Assembly: GCA_022410635.1 (NCBI GenBank)
Contig: JAJVDF010000209.1
Coordinates: 1,769,470 to 1,833,469 of the forward strand
From: Tretioscincus oriximinensis
Lineage: Eukaryota > Chordata > Lepidosauria > Squamata > Gymnophthalmidae
Direction of reading: 5' to 3'
DNA: 64,000 nt
The notes beneath the pieces were generated by a model, which saw only the letters and a program-made list of their open reading frames with translations, did not search any database and was not told the origin of the DNA. Both the position numbers and the translations under genes were made by a program. Below are positions 55,629 through 64,000 of this stretch, one piece after another (the stretch's first letter is position 1; every line of letters starts with the position of its first letter).

Positions 55629-55932
55629 GGCACGGATAGCTCAGTTGCTAAGGAATCTGTCGCTCCGCTGGAAGATCGAGTTTCAAAGCCCTGTGTGGGA
55701 CATTGGGAGGGGTGAGCACCTTCCACTAGCCTGTAGCTCTAGCTAGCCTAGCTATTCGAAAGCATGAACTGCAAGAAATTGCAACTGACTGCAAGTAGAT
55801 ACATTGGAACCACCAGAGCCTGGTGGGGAAGATAGAATGTGAGCCTTTGGGCAAAAATACCCTTGTAAGCCGCTTTGAGTCTCTTTGAAAGTTGAGAAAA
55901 GCAGGGTATAAGAACCCAGTTCTTCTTCTTCT
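55629..55932 (+). mobile_element. tRNA-derived SINE, near full length, TTC tail
   Basis: Head GGCACGGATAGCTCAGTTGC, TAAGG with B-box-like GATCGAGTTTCAAAGCCC. Body GGGGTGAGCACCTTCCACTA, GAAATTGCAACTGACTGCAA. Tail GTAAGCCGCTTTGAGTCTC, AAAGCAGGGTATAAGAACCC, TTCTTCTTCTTC. Same family as 31066-31373. Confidence 0.85.
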
Positions 55933-57088
55933 ACTTGTGCTATATGGTGTACAATGTTAAATATCTGTCAAGAAAAAAGAGAAGTCAAGACTAAAGCCAG
56001 ATAACAATAGGAAAAGGAAACAATAGATATGTTAGGATACTATTATTGAAAAATTTCAGTGTACCTGATGCAGATACAAACTAACTGAAATTAATTTAAT
56101 TTTTTTCAATTAAACTGGTGAAAAATGTTCTCATTTCATAGGTTTACCCAGAATTCTAAAACAAAAATGTCCTCCTTGAAAAGACTATGAGAATAATTGG
56201 ACAGGTTCACACTCTATTTGGATATCCCTTTGATAATCTTGTGGCATTTTGCCTATACTAATTTTATATTTTATCACTTAAGGAGTGGCTGTCTTCACTA
56301 CAGTATATATGCAATATGTATGCAGATTATCTACTGTCTGTCTTCTGCCTCCCCACTATTATTTATTGTCTTAAAAAAAACTCCTCACCTTTCACTCAAA
56401 GGTCCCTGAGTAAATCACAGTAATGGAAAGAAAAAACATATGCTATGACTTATATTCAAAATATAATCCTCCATTCCTCAGGATAACACTCAGAGAAAAC
56501 TAAAAATTAAATGTGTAAAGCTGATTCATTTTAGTTTAAACTGCTCCCAAACACAGTGTTCAGTTTATCAGTTTAAATTTGAACTGGGTCAAACAGATTC
56601 AAGGTAGCACAAGTTCCAACTTTGAATAGNGTTATATCTCTGTTCTTTAAAAACTTTAAAAATAAATGGGGAAAAATGTGATTGCAACCAAACGTGTTCA
56701 GACTGAACCAAGTCGTTTGACTGAGGCTGATTCAGATGCTGATTATTTATTCCACTATGTTTGGCGTTCTCTGAATATTTTATCTGCTTCAGCCAAAAAC
56801 TCTTTTTGGCTGGACTCTGCAAAATATTCTCATCGGTCACGTAAGCTGGATACATTACATTACAGTTCTATAGCACCCACAGTAGTTCCAAATGCAAGAG
56901 ATGTTTCATCTATCCAGTCATCATGATTAAAGTTGACTGTGTCCATTCCTAATCAGTATCCATCTNATTGGGATCAAGCTGTGTCTGAAATATATGGGGT
57001 CTACCAATGGGGAAAGTGATCATGTAGCTCTGTGTTAGAATATGGATCTATTTGGACCAGATTCTTATTGTGTAAGATCTTTTCCTGA
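55933..57088. other. Unassigned; possible hAT-like remnants near 56.5 kb
   Basis: Words such as CAGTTTAAATTTGAACTGGG at 56566 resemble the GGTTCAA-rich MITE family. The opposing frames at 56589-56926 have no recognised domain. Confidence 0.35.
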
Positions 57089-57089
57089 T

Positions 57090-57165
57090 TAAGGGACTGT
57101 GCAGAAGGGCCAGAGATTTTCAGATATGGGGTGGGATATAAGTATAAATAAATAGACTGTTTTGA
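57090..57165 (+). mobile_element. L2-type 3' tail fragment
   Basis: AGATTTTCAGATATGGGGTG, GGATATAAGTATAAATAAAT resembles the last 50 bp of L2 copies. Confidence 0.55.
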
Positions 57166-58262
57166 TACCGTTTTTAATATGCCCATTTTGTACTTTTTTA
57201 ATTGTTCCACAATTTATGTGCAATTTCAGGTGAGACTGAAGACCTCAATTTTCTTAGATATTTCATTTGCATAGAGGAAATGGAATCACTGGAATGTATT
57301 GAAAAAAAGAAATCATTGACATGAGAAGCAAAAAGAGATGTTGAATGGAAGGAGAATTTTAGCCATTTCAAACACTGCATAGAAAATATATTGAGAATAC
57401 AACTCAGTGGGTAATTTTAGGACAGCTAATGCCTTTAGGACATACTTTATCTTCATAGGTTAAATTATTAAGATAAATGAGGGATGATATTGGATGTTGC
57501 TTGGTGCTATTGCTGGTTTTTTGAAAAAATAATTACATTCTGGTACATTGTATTGCAGACATTTTAAAAGTAGGATAATAAAATAAAAAATACAATGTTT
57601 GTGAGCACATGAAGTAAGCTGTATCAATGTCAGTGGCACGTAAAACTCATTCCATCATTGTTATATTGGTATTCTGTCTCATCAGTGATCTCACACTTCC
57701 TTTTCCTGTTTCCGACATGGTATGTTAAGTCACATGTCCAAAAAAGAACAACTGTGTCTTGGAAGCACCTTTCCCAAGCCACAAGAAATACCTCATGNTT
57801 TCCTGGCTACTAACTTCTATTTAAAGACGGCATCTTTCCCGAGAGTCCCACTGTTTTGATGTAAAAGTAGTCTGTTAGAGCTTAAACCAATGTATCTGCA
57901 AACTGTAATCTTGGAAGGGACTCAGGAAGTTTCACAAAGGTGAAACAATTGCAGGAAGCCAAGGCAGCCACTAAGACGCTCAGCAGGAGAAAAGAAATCC
58001 AATCTAAACAAATGTACTTTTAGCTTTTTTTGAAAAATGTAAATATAATCTTTTAAAAGTGTAATCATAATTGACCCCAAGTAATGTTATCAATTTTTAT
58101 ATTGATATTGTGTGGCAAAGAGAAAAGAATAAGTTCCATATTTGATTGAAATTAGTCTTGAATTACTACTTATTTGCAAATGTAGTGCGAAGGGTGTATC
58201 CTACTTATGTTTCGTATCCAGAAAGGAAAAAGAAAGGGTGGTCCNTCTGGAAAATATGACAA
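57166..58262. other. Unassigned
   Basis: 1.1 kb with no recognised feature. Confidence 0.4.
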
Positions 58263-58267
58263 AATAA

Positions 58268-58330
58268 AAATGCCTTGCCAGCTCAGACCAGTGGCTCATC
58301 TAATATAGCAGCCTGTTCTCAAAGTGGTGA
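58268..58330 (-). mobile_element. CR1 LINE 3' terminal fragment
   Basis: GCTCAGACCAGTGGCTCATC, TAATATAGCAGCCTGTTCTC is the reverse complement of the worn CR1 3' end (gatcaggccaatggcccatctagtccagcatcctgttct type). Confidence 0.6.
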
Positions 58331-58670
58331 GCAATCAGTCATAAACGGATCCCAAGTGCTATGTATTTCATAGACTTGCATTTCTTTATCTAATTTTATG
58401 CATGTATTGTGCTAAAACTGCATAAGTAAATACAGATTTGCTCAATCCAAATTAGCTGTAATAATATTTCTGCATTAATTTCATTAGACTGCAATAGAAA
58501 CAAGACAATGTATACTCAAATGCACTATTTCGGATTAGAGGGCTCTGAGTATGGATCTGATCTGGAATACCACTAGTCCACACAGATGATTGAGTTTCTT
58601 AAAATGGATTACTAATGCATTTTCATTTTATTTGTATTTTGTATACTCTGTATAGGGCTAAGTGCATTGC
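58331..58670. other. Unassigned
   Basis: No recognised feature. Confidence 0.4.
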
Positions 58671-58675
58671 TAGTG

Positions 58676-58750
58676 CTATAATAATATTAATATTAATGAT
58701 AATGATAATAATAATGATAATCATCATCATCATCATCATCATCATCATAA
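58676..58750. repeat. AATAAT/GATAAT/CATCAT microsatellite
   Basis: Compound trinucleotide-type repeat ending in about nine CAT units at 58722-58748. Confidence 0.9.
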
Positions 58751-58784
58751 TGGGCTATCATATCTCCGAGAGATATAGTTGAGA

Positions 58785-59029
58785 GCCAGTTTGGTGTAGT
58801 GGTTAGAGTATCGGACTCGTACCTGGGAGTCTCCCGGTTCGATTCTCCACTCCTTCACGGAAGCCAGCTCGGTGACCTTGGGCCAGTCACAGTTCTTTGA
58901 ACTCTCTCAGCCCCACCAACAGGGCGTCTGTTGTGGAGAAAGCAACAAAAGCTATGTGTGCCACCCTATGGTTGGCTGCCCTGAGACCTTCAGGTATAGG
59001 GCCGGATACAAGTACAAATAAATAAATAA
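58785..59029 (+). mobile_element. Complete tRNA-derived SINE (Sauria type) with L2-type tail
   Basis: Starts GCCAGTTTGGTGTAGTGG. RNA polymerase III A box TGGTGTAGTGG (58792-58802) and B box GGTTCGATTCT (58836-58846) are well preserved. The body includes GGTGACCTTGGGCCAGTCAC and AGGGCGTCTGTTGTGGAG. The tail, GGCTGCCCTGAGACCTTCAG, GTATAGGGCCGGATACAAGT, AAATAAATAAATA, is the L2 tail. Possible 12-bp target duplication ATATAGTTGAGA (58773-58784) and ATATAGCAGAGA (59030-59041), 10 of 12. Confidence 0.88.
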
Positions 59030-59041
59030 ATATAGCAGAGA

Positions 59042-60120
59042 ATCGTAGGGGACTGATTCANTTTCTTTTGTACTGAAGCACAGGTCACAGGAAAATAGTT
59101 TTGAAATCAACTGTTTGCAGCTGATTTATCTATGAAAAAAGAGGGGAAAGAGATCTCCTGCTTCTCTGGACTCCAGGCTTTGGTGGNTCCTCTGCCTTTC
59201 CCAGCAGACCTCCAGCTGTTCCGTCCCAGCTCCCATCGAATCTCACAGCAAAATCATTGTTAGAGTTCATTTAACGCAAATTGTATTAAGCTGGACTGGC
59301 GATGGTTTTCTGAGTGAACTTTGCGCAGAAAACACATTGTTGTGTGGTCTGACCATGGCCAATCTGTTTTCCATGAGGATTTAAAGGAAAGCTCATGCAG
59401 CCAGCTTGGATTCAAGCAGCTTAGGATCCCCTTTTTCCCCCTCGAGAGAAAAGGGGAACCTGGTGTGAGCTTCAGGACCAGTAAGGAAGCTGGTTTAAAA
59501 TAGCCCAGCCATATAGGGCAAGACAAGATGCAGTAAGTGCAAAAAGGGCCTCCCATATTTAAAAGCTGACTAGACAGAGTGTAGGACATGGAAGCATACA
59601 TAGCCTAGCACATTACTGATTCTCACTCACACCTTGCTAATCAAACAAGAAAAATAAAGCCTTTATAAAAGCTGGTATTAGGTTTTTGCAGCCACCCACT
59701 CATTCTGTATTTCCTTCTGGTATCTGAGATTCTTTTGGTANNNNGGGGGGGGGGGGGGGAAGAAGAGCTGAAACATAGTAATTCTGTGTCATGCCAGTAG
59801 AAGAACATGTAGAAAGACATAAGCAAGAGGCTTACAATGAAATGCCAAGGAAAGTGCAGAAGTGCGGTTATGATTGCTGAGCTGTTAGGGAAAAAAGAAA
59901 ATGAAATTAAAGCAAAGTTCAGGCATTTGGAAGACACTGGAGTAATCACCATGCATTTACATCATAGGCATTTGCTCCCATCATGCCCTATTGGTAGGAC
60001 TGTATAAAGAGCTTAGAGGTTCTTTTACAATATTGGGCAAAACTAAGACTGTGCTTGCCATAGTGAGAATGATGAAGGAGCAGAAGGAAACAATTGGTAG
60101 CAGAAATATTTCAATGTCAT
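59042..60120. other. Unassigned, with a small assembly gap
   Basis: No exon or named repeat. NNNN followed by a run of G near 59741-59759 marks an unresolved homopolymer. Antisense frames at 59260-59601 have no known domain. Confidence 0.4.
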
Positions 60121-60125
60121 AAGAA

Positions 60126-60360
60126 CATTGTGTTGTGTGATAGAGAAAACATTTTTCTCTATTCACTCTGTCGATCCCATGCATGATTTTGTACACTTCA
60201 ATCAGGTCACCCCTCAAACGTCTCCTTTCAAGGCTGAAGAGGCCCAGACGTTGCAGCCTTGCTTCGTAAGAGAGGTGCTCCAGACCCTTGATCATTTTTG
60301 TTGCCCTTTTCTGCACCTTCTCCAGTTCCAAAATATCCCTCTTGAGATGTGGTGACCAGG
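60126..60360 (-). pseudogene. CR1 ORF2 post-RT fragment
   Basis: The minus strand reads [57 protein letters not shown], conserved CR1 ORF2 sequence after the RT catalytic core. The frame then drifts out near 60125. No 3' UTR, so it is an internal fragment truncated on both sides. Confidence 0.85.
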
Positions 60361-61428
60361 TTTTGTTTCAAAAACTAATACTTAGTAATATGGTTGCTCT
60401 GAATGTCAAGTTTCCTGAGGAAAGAGAAAGCATGTTTTATAAAAGGAAGGCGGTCCAATCAGTACTTATTCAAAGGAGAAGCTGTCTTTGTAGATTATAA
60501 ATTAGGGGCATAAATAGACCCCAGTCTGCTGATAGTACTTGTGTGGCCAAAGGTCCAAATTGTATTAAAACGCTTCACAGGAGATACAGAAAACTGTATT
60601 TACATTCTCATTATAACAGCTTGGGTTAAATTAGCCAATTAGTAAACGCAATCTGTATTTTCCACCCATTAATAGAAAACCAGAAAAGGAAACATCATGA
60701 AGATAATGTCACATATTTGTAAGTTAGCCAAACCAATAACACAGAAAACATTTTACAATTTAGGAAAAGGGTAAGAAAATGAATACAAGTTATAATGCTG
60801 TTATGTTTGGAATCATTTTTTAAAATAATAAATGCCATAAAAATTAACTAGGCTGGCTGACTTAATGATATTGAAATTATTGGGTCTACTATCTGGGAGC
60901 TTCCTACACTTTGACTCCAAGCTTATATGGTTTAATTCAGGCTACTTCTAGAATGTTGCAGTTTTTTGCATATTTCAGCAGTACACTGGACTAAAGGGCT
61001 TCCACAACAATTGCTAAAAGACCAGACTCCAAGCAGCAGTATAGAAGAAAGGATCTGAGGATCATGCTGGCATGAAATACCTCAATTCAGGCTCATGTAC
61101 ACAACCGCATAAACTTCAGAATTGGCACTGTGGATGTGCAAGAGGTTGCACCAGCCAATGGGGATGGCTGTAAGTATCAAAAGCATCTACAGATGAATTT
61201 TCACTGTGAAAAGTGCTCACTTTAGGAGATTCTGGAGAATGGGAAAGATTGAGCCCTTGATTTTCCCATCAGTCAGCTCCATTCAGCTCTGATCAGCTTC
61301 ATATGGATGGAACTATGATTTGGGTAGATCATAATATGTACGGCTTAGGTTTTGTCATCTGAAGAAAACATATTTTTCCATATAGACATGCTCACAAAAT
61401 GAGAGTCTTCTTTAATCCTTCTTCTTTC
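60361..61428. other. Unassigned
   Basis: No recognised feature. Confidence 0.4.
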
Positions 61429-61429
61429 T

Positions 61430-61560
61430 GGTATGCTGTGGGTGGTAACATGTGATAGAGCTTTTTCTGTGGTGTCTCACAGACTTTGGAACAGTCTTCT
61501 TCTGGAGACATGCCAGGCACTGACTATGTTTTGGCACCCTGGTTAAAATGTCCTTTTTTA
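61430..61560 (+). mobile_element. Possible L2 ORF2 C-terminal fragment
   Basis: The plus strand near 61450-61545 reads RAFSVVSHRLWNSL-like residues from GAGCTTTTTCTGTGGTGTCT, CACAGACTTTGGAACAG. No tail found. Confidence 0.4.
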
Positions 61561-61989
61561 TAGTTAGTGTTCTCAAAGTTCTCTTGTACGGGGAGAAAGG
61601 TGGATTGTGAAGGACCTTTGATATGCTATGGGGAAAAAAATGACTTGTGTATATCCATTTTGGAGTGCAGACGAGCATTTCCAGCAGCACCTTTGTGTAG
61701 AATCCAATATGTGTCCTGTAAACAAGACACTTACGAGATAATTGGAATTGTGTTGGTATAGAGGGCAATATGACTGCTGTGATGTGCTTGCTATTGCCAT
61801 GAATGGAGAAGTGGAGACGTAATAATATGTTTTCAGCGGCTGCAGGCACCTCTGCTGGTTCTTCTCTCCTTACCTTCATCCTTAAGAACCGATACCAGGT
61901 TCTCATGCAAGGGAACAATGAAGAGGAGCAGAATTATACATCTAGATCACCCATGAGGGAGCAGTCCAGTTAGCTCTCAGAAACCTCTT

Positions 61990-62640
61990 TAACTGAGGAA
62001 ACGAACTGCCCCAGAGAAGAAGAAAAGGAGAGTGGTGGTTGTGGGGAATTCCCTATTGAGAGGAACAGAAGTGGCTGTGCGCAGACCTGACATAACTTCA
62101 CGAGAGGTATGCTGTCTTCTAGGAGCATGAATCAAAGATGTGTCTGAGAGGCTGCCAAGACTTTTTTGTCCTTGAGATGATTACCCATTTCTATTGATAC
62201 ATATAGGAACAAACGCCACTGCAATACAGGATTATGAAACTATCTGCAGAGATTTCAAGGACCTAGGCAGGAAAGTGAAGGAACTGGGAGCACAGGTAGT
62301 CTTCTCATCTATCCTCCCAGTGGATGGTCATGGAAGAAGAAGATGGAACGAGATTTTGAAGGTAAACAATCTGGTACGTCGGTGGTGCTACCAACAGGGA
62401 TTTGGATTTCTAAACCACGGAGTGAGCTACTTATATAATGGACTCTTGGCAAGGGATGGGTTGCACCTTACATGAATGGGAAAGAATATTTTTGGAAGGC
62501 ATCTTGGCATCACTCATCAGGAGAGATTTAAACTAAAGCGGAAGGGGAAGGGAAGTAAAAGGGCAGTTAAACATGCACAGCCAATGACTGTAGAGGACAA
62601 TCTTATAGGCCAAATAAAAAGAGAAGAACAGAGGCATAAC
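61990..62640 (+). pseudogene. CR1 ORF1 with SGNH-hydrolase (esterase) domain
   Basis: ORF1 of many CR1 elements carries an SGNH-type esterase-like domain of unclear role in retrotransposition. Visible blocks: VVVVGNSLLRGTE with the nucleophile-type Ser at 62050-62052; LIHIGTNAT (block III, 62194-62220) with the oxyanion Asn; and ARDGLHLT with Asp and His of the dyad at 62455 and 62464. The stretch between (KELGAQVVFSSILPVDGHGR) also fits CR1 ORF1. Internal stops occur near 62131 and 62173 in the reading that links GNS to GTN. After a stop at 62473 a basic tail (KRKGKGSKR) follows. No intact start was found. Confidence 0.85.
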
Positions 62641-62654
62641 GTTTGGGAGAGACC

Positions 62655-62915
62655 TAGAACATAAGAACATAAGAACATAAGAAGAGCCATATTGGATCAG
62701 GCCAAAGCCCATCAAGTCCAGCATTCTGTGTCACACAGAGGCCCACCAGATGCACCTGGGCAGTCCGAACAGAGGAAAGCAAAATATGCTCCTGTTCATG
62801 ACTCCCTGCAAATGGTATTTCAGGAGTCCTGCCTGTTGCTCCATCCCAGAGGCAACATCCAGACATCCATCCTAGTATCCATTTATACCTTTAGTGTCCA
62901 TAAATCTGTCTAGAG
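62655..62915 (-). mobile_element. CR1 3' end nested in the larger CR1, opposite strand
   Basis: The plus strand starts with three AACATAAG-type octamers (62659-62682), the complement of the CR1 3' terminal repeat. AGAGCCATATTGGATCAGGC, CCATCAAGTCCAGCATTCTG and the 3' UTR follow, reaching the ORF2 end (ATGGACACTAAAGG on the minus strand) near 62900. The intact 3' terminus shows its orientation. Confidence 0.88.
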
Positions 62916-62929
62916 AAGACAAGCTAAAT

Positions 62930-63880
62930 CACAAACTAAAATGCTTCTATACTAATGCACATAGCATGGGAAACAAACAAGAATAATTGGAGATCCAACA
63001 TAGGAAAATAAATATGATGTCATAGATATCACTGAAACTTGGTGGAATGAGGCACATGATTGGAATACAAAGCTTAGAGGTTACAATTTATTTATAAGAA
63101 ACAGACTTAACAAAAGGGGAGGAAGTGTTGCATTGTATATTAAGGAAATATATACCTCCTCAGAGATTCAAGTTTCAGAAAATGGAAGCTGTGTAGAAAT
63201 TGTCTGGGTAAGCATACAAGGTGAAAAAAACAGAAAGGACACCATCATGGGAGTTTATTATAGGCCCCCTGGACAAACAGAAGATATGGATGAACTCTTC
63301 CTACAACAGATGATTATGCTCTCAAAAGGCACAGTGATAATGGGAGATTTTAACTATCCAGACATTTGTTGGGAATCTCTCTCGGACAAAACTCACAGGT
63401 CTCAGGCTGATAATTTTATCTGTCAAAAAGTAGAAGAAGAAAAAAAAGAGGATCCACTAACCTGGATCTAATTCTTACCAACAAGGAAGAATTGGTTGAC
63501 GAAGTAAGGGTGGCTGGGATCTTGGGCTGCAGTGACCATGCAATCATTGAATTATGCATAACAAAGGGAGGAAGACCTGAGAGGACTCAGACTTCAAGAC
63601 TGGATTTCAGAAGAGCAGATTTTGATGGATTCAGAATGAGAGTAGGAAGTATCCAATGGTTGGAAGTCTTAAAGGGCAGAAATGTCCAAGAAGGATGGGA
63701 AATCTTGCAAAATGTGATTCTAGAAGCACAATCTTTAACAATTCCCCAAAGAAGAAAACATGGGAAGCATCTAAAGAGGCCACTGTGGTTGAACCCAGAT
63801 CTTAACAACTTACTAAAAAGGAAAAAAATACTGTTTATGGAATGGAAGAAGGCAGACATTTCTATCGAAGAATATAAGGC
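62930..63880 (+). pseudogene. CR1 ORF2 N-terminal endonuclease region
   Basis: The apurinic-type endonuclease that nicks the target site. Motifs in order: TNAHSMGNK (62952), ITETWWNE with the catalytic Glu (about 63027), RGGSVALYIKE (63118), MGVYYRPPG (63248), GDFNYPDICW (63343) and GCSDHAIIEL with the Asp-His pair (about 63523). The linker then runs LDFRRADFDGF to LKRKKILFMEWKKADISIEEYK (63600-63880). Frame changes at about 62985, 63012 and 63460 break it. A TTC tract replaces the next part, so the RT domain is not in the window. Confidence 0.88.
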
Positions 63881-64000
63881 AGTCTTCTTCTTCTTCTTCT
63901 TCTTCTTCTTCTTCTTCTTCTTCTTCTTCTTCTTCTTCTTCTTCTTCTTCTTCTTCTTCTTCTTTTTCTTTTTCTTTTTCTTTTTCTTTTTCTTTTTCTT
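63881..64000 (+). repeat. TTC then TTTTTC tract to the window end
   Basis: About 27 TTC units (63882-63962) followed by TTTTTC units to 64000. It interrupts CR1 ORF2 and may continue outside the window. Confidence 0.95.

Larger units (their letters stand above)
61975..63880 (+). mobile_element. CR1 LINE, 5' half, interrupted
   Basis: Plus-oriented CR1 with ORF1 (SGNH hydrolase) and the start of ORF2 (endonuclease). A minus-oriented CR1 3' end sits between them (62655-62915), and a TTC tract cuts ORF2 at about 63880. Most CR1 copies are 3' fragments, so a 5' half is uncommon. The RT part may lie beyond the window. Confidence 0.85.

Overview
This is a stretch of vertebrate nuclear genome, most likely from a squamate reptile (a lizard, possibly a gecko; the species cannot be fixed by eye). 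The evidence is the repeat content: CR1 and L2 LINEs, an L1 copy, tRNA-derived SINEs of the Sauria/squamate type, Penelope-like retroelement (PLE) remnants and many hAT-type non-autonomous DNA transposons, in an AT-rich background with long ATT and TTC microsatellites. I found no convincing host protein-coding exon and no functional RNA gene. The long open frames either lie in transposable elements, are antisense to them, or look like chance frames. The window reads as intergenic or deep intronic DNA.

Layout. 1-1.9 kb: hAT-like element, an LTR-like stretch, and a 157-bp hAT MITE with an 8-bp target duplication. 2.9 kb: a 36-bp PLE end with a 13-bp duplication. 4.36-5.46 kb: a probable solo LTR sitting inside one (ATT)n microsatellite. 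6.8-8.1 kb: a PLE copy with the C-terminal part of its polymerase/GIY-YIG ORF, inserted into a 43-bp tandem repeat, then a second PLE end. 8.35-8.92 kb: a 572-bp GC-rich, multiply palindromic hAT-like element. 14-18.5 kb: an L2 3' end and a decayed L1 (ORF1 and ORF2 remnants with a G-rich spacer). 19-31 kb: MITEs, SINEs, L2 and CR1 tails, a pure TTC/TCC tract, and a repeat-poor block at 28.7-29.8 kb. 31-42 kb: SINEs, hairpin MITEs, a palindromic PLE unit at 35.2 kb, L2 tails, and an unusual nested palindrome at 40.0-40.5 kb. 43.5-45.1 kb: the best L2 copy. 46.6-51.2 kb: L2/CR1 3' ends and a second palindromic PLE unit. 51.76-51.88 kb: a nearly perfect 56-bp-arm hairpin. 52-58 kb: mostly unassigned. 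58.8 kb: a complete tRNA-derived SINE. 60-64 kb: CR1 pieces, ending in a 5' half of CR1 (SGNH-hydrolase ORF1 and endonuclease start of ORF2) interrupted by an opposite-strand CR1 and then by a TTC tract that runs off the window.

What links the parts: the autonomous LINEs appear to supply machinery to shorter elements. The full SINE at 58.8 kb carries the same 3' tail as the L2 copies, and another SINE family ends in TTC repeats that have grown into microsatellites. The most interesting system is a set of PLE-derived insertions of 36, 131, 215, 218 and 900 bp. All keep one constant end, and all are flanked by 12-15-bp direct repeats; two of them are palindromic units of almost equal length. 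All features are sequence-pattern calls by eye; element boundaries are approximate unless a target duplication is stated.
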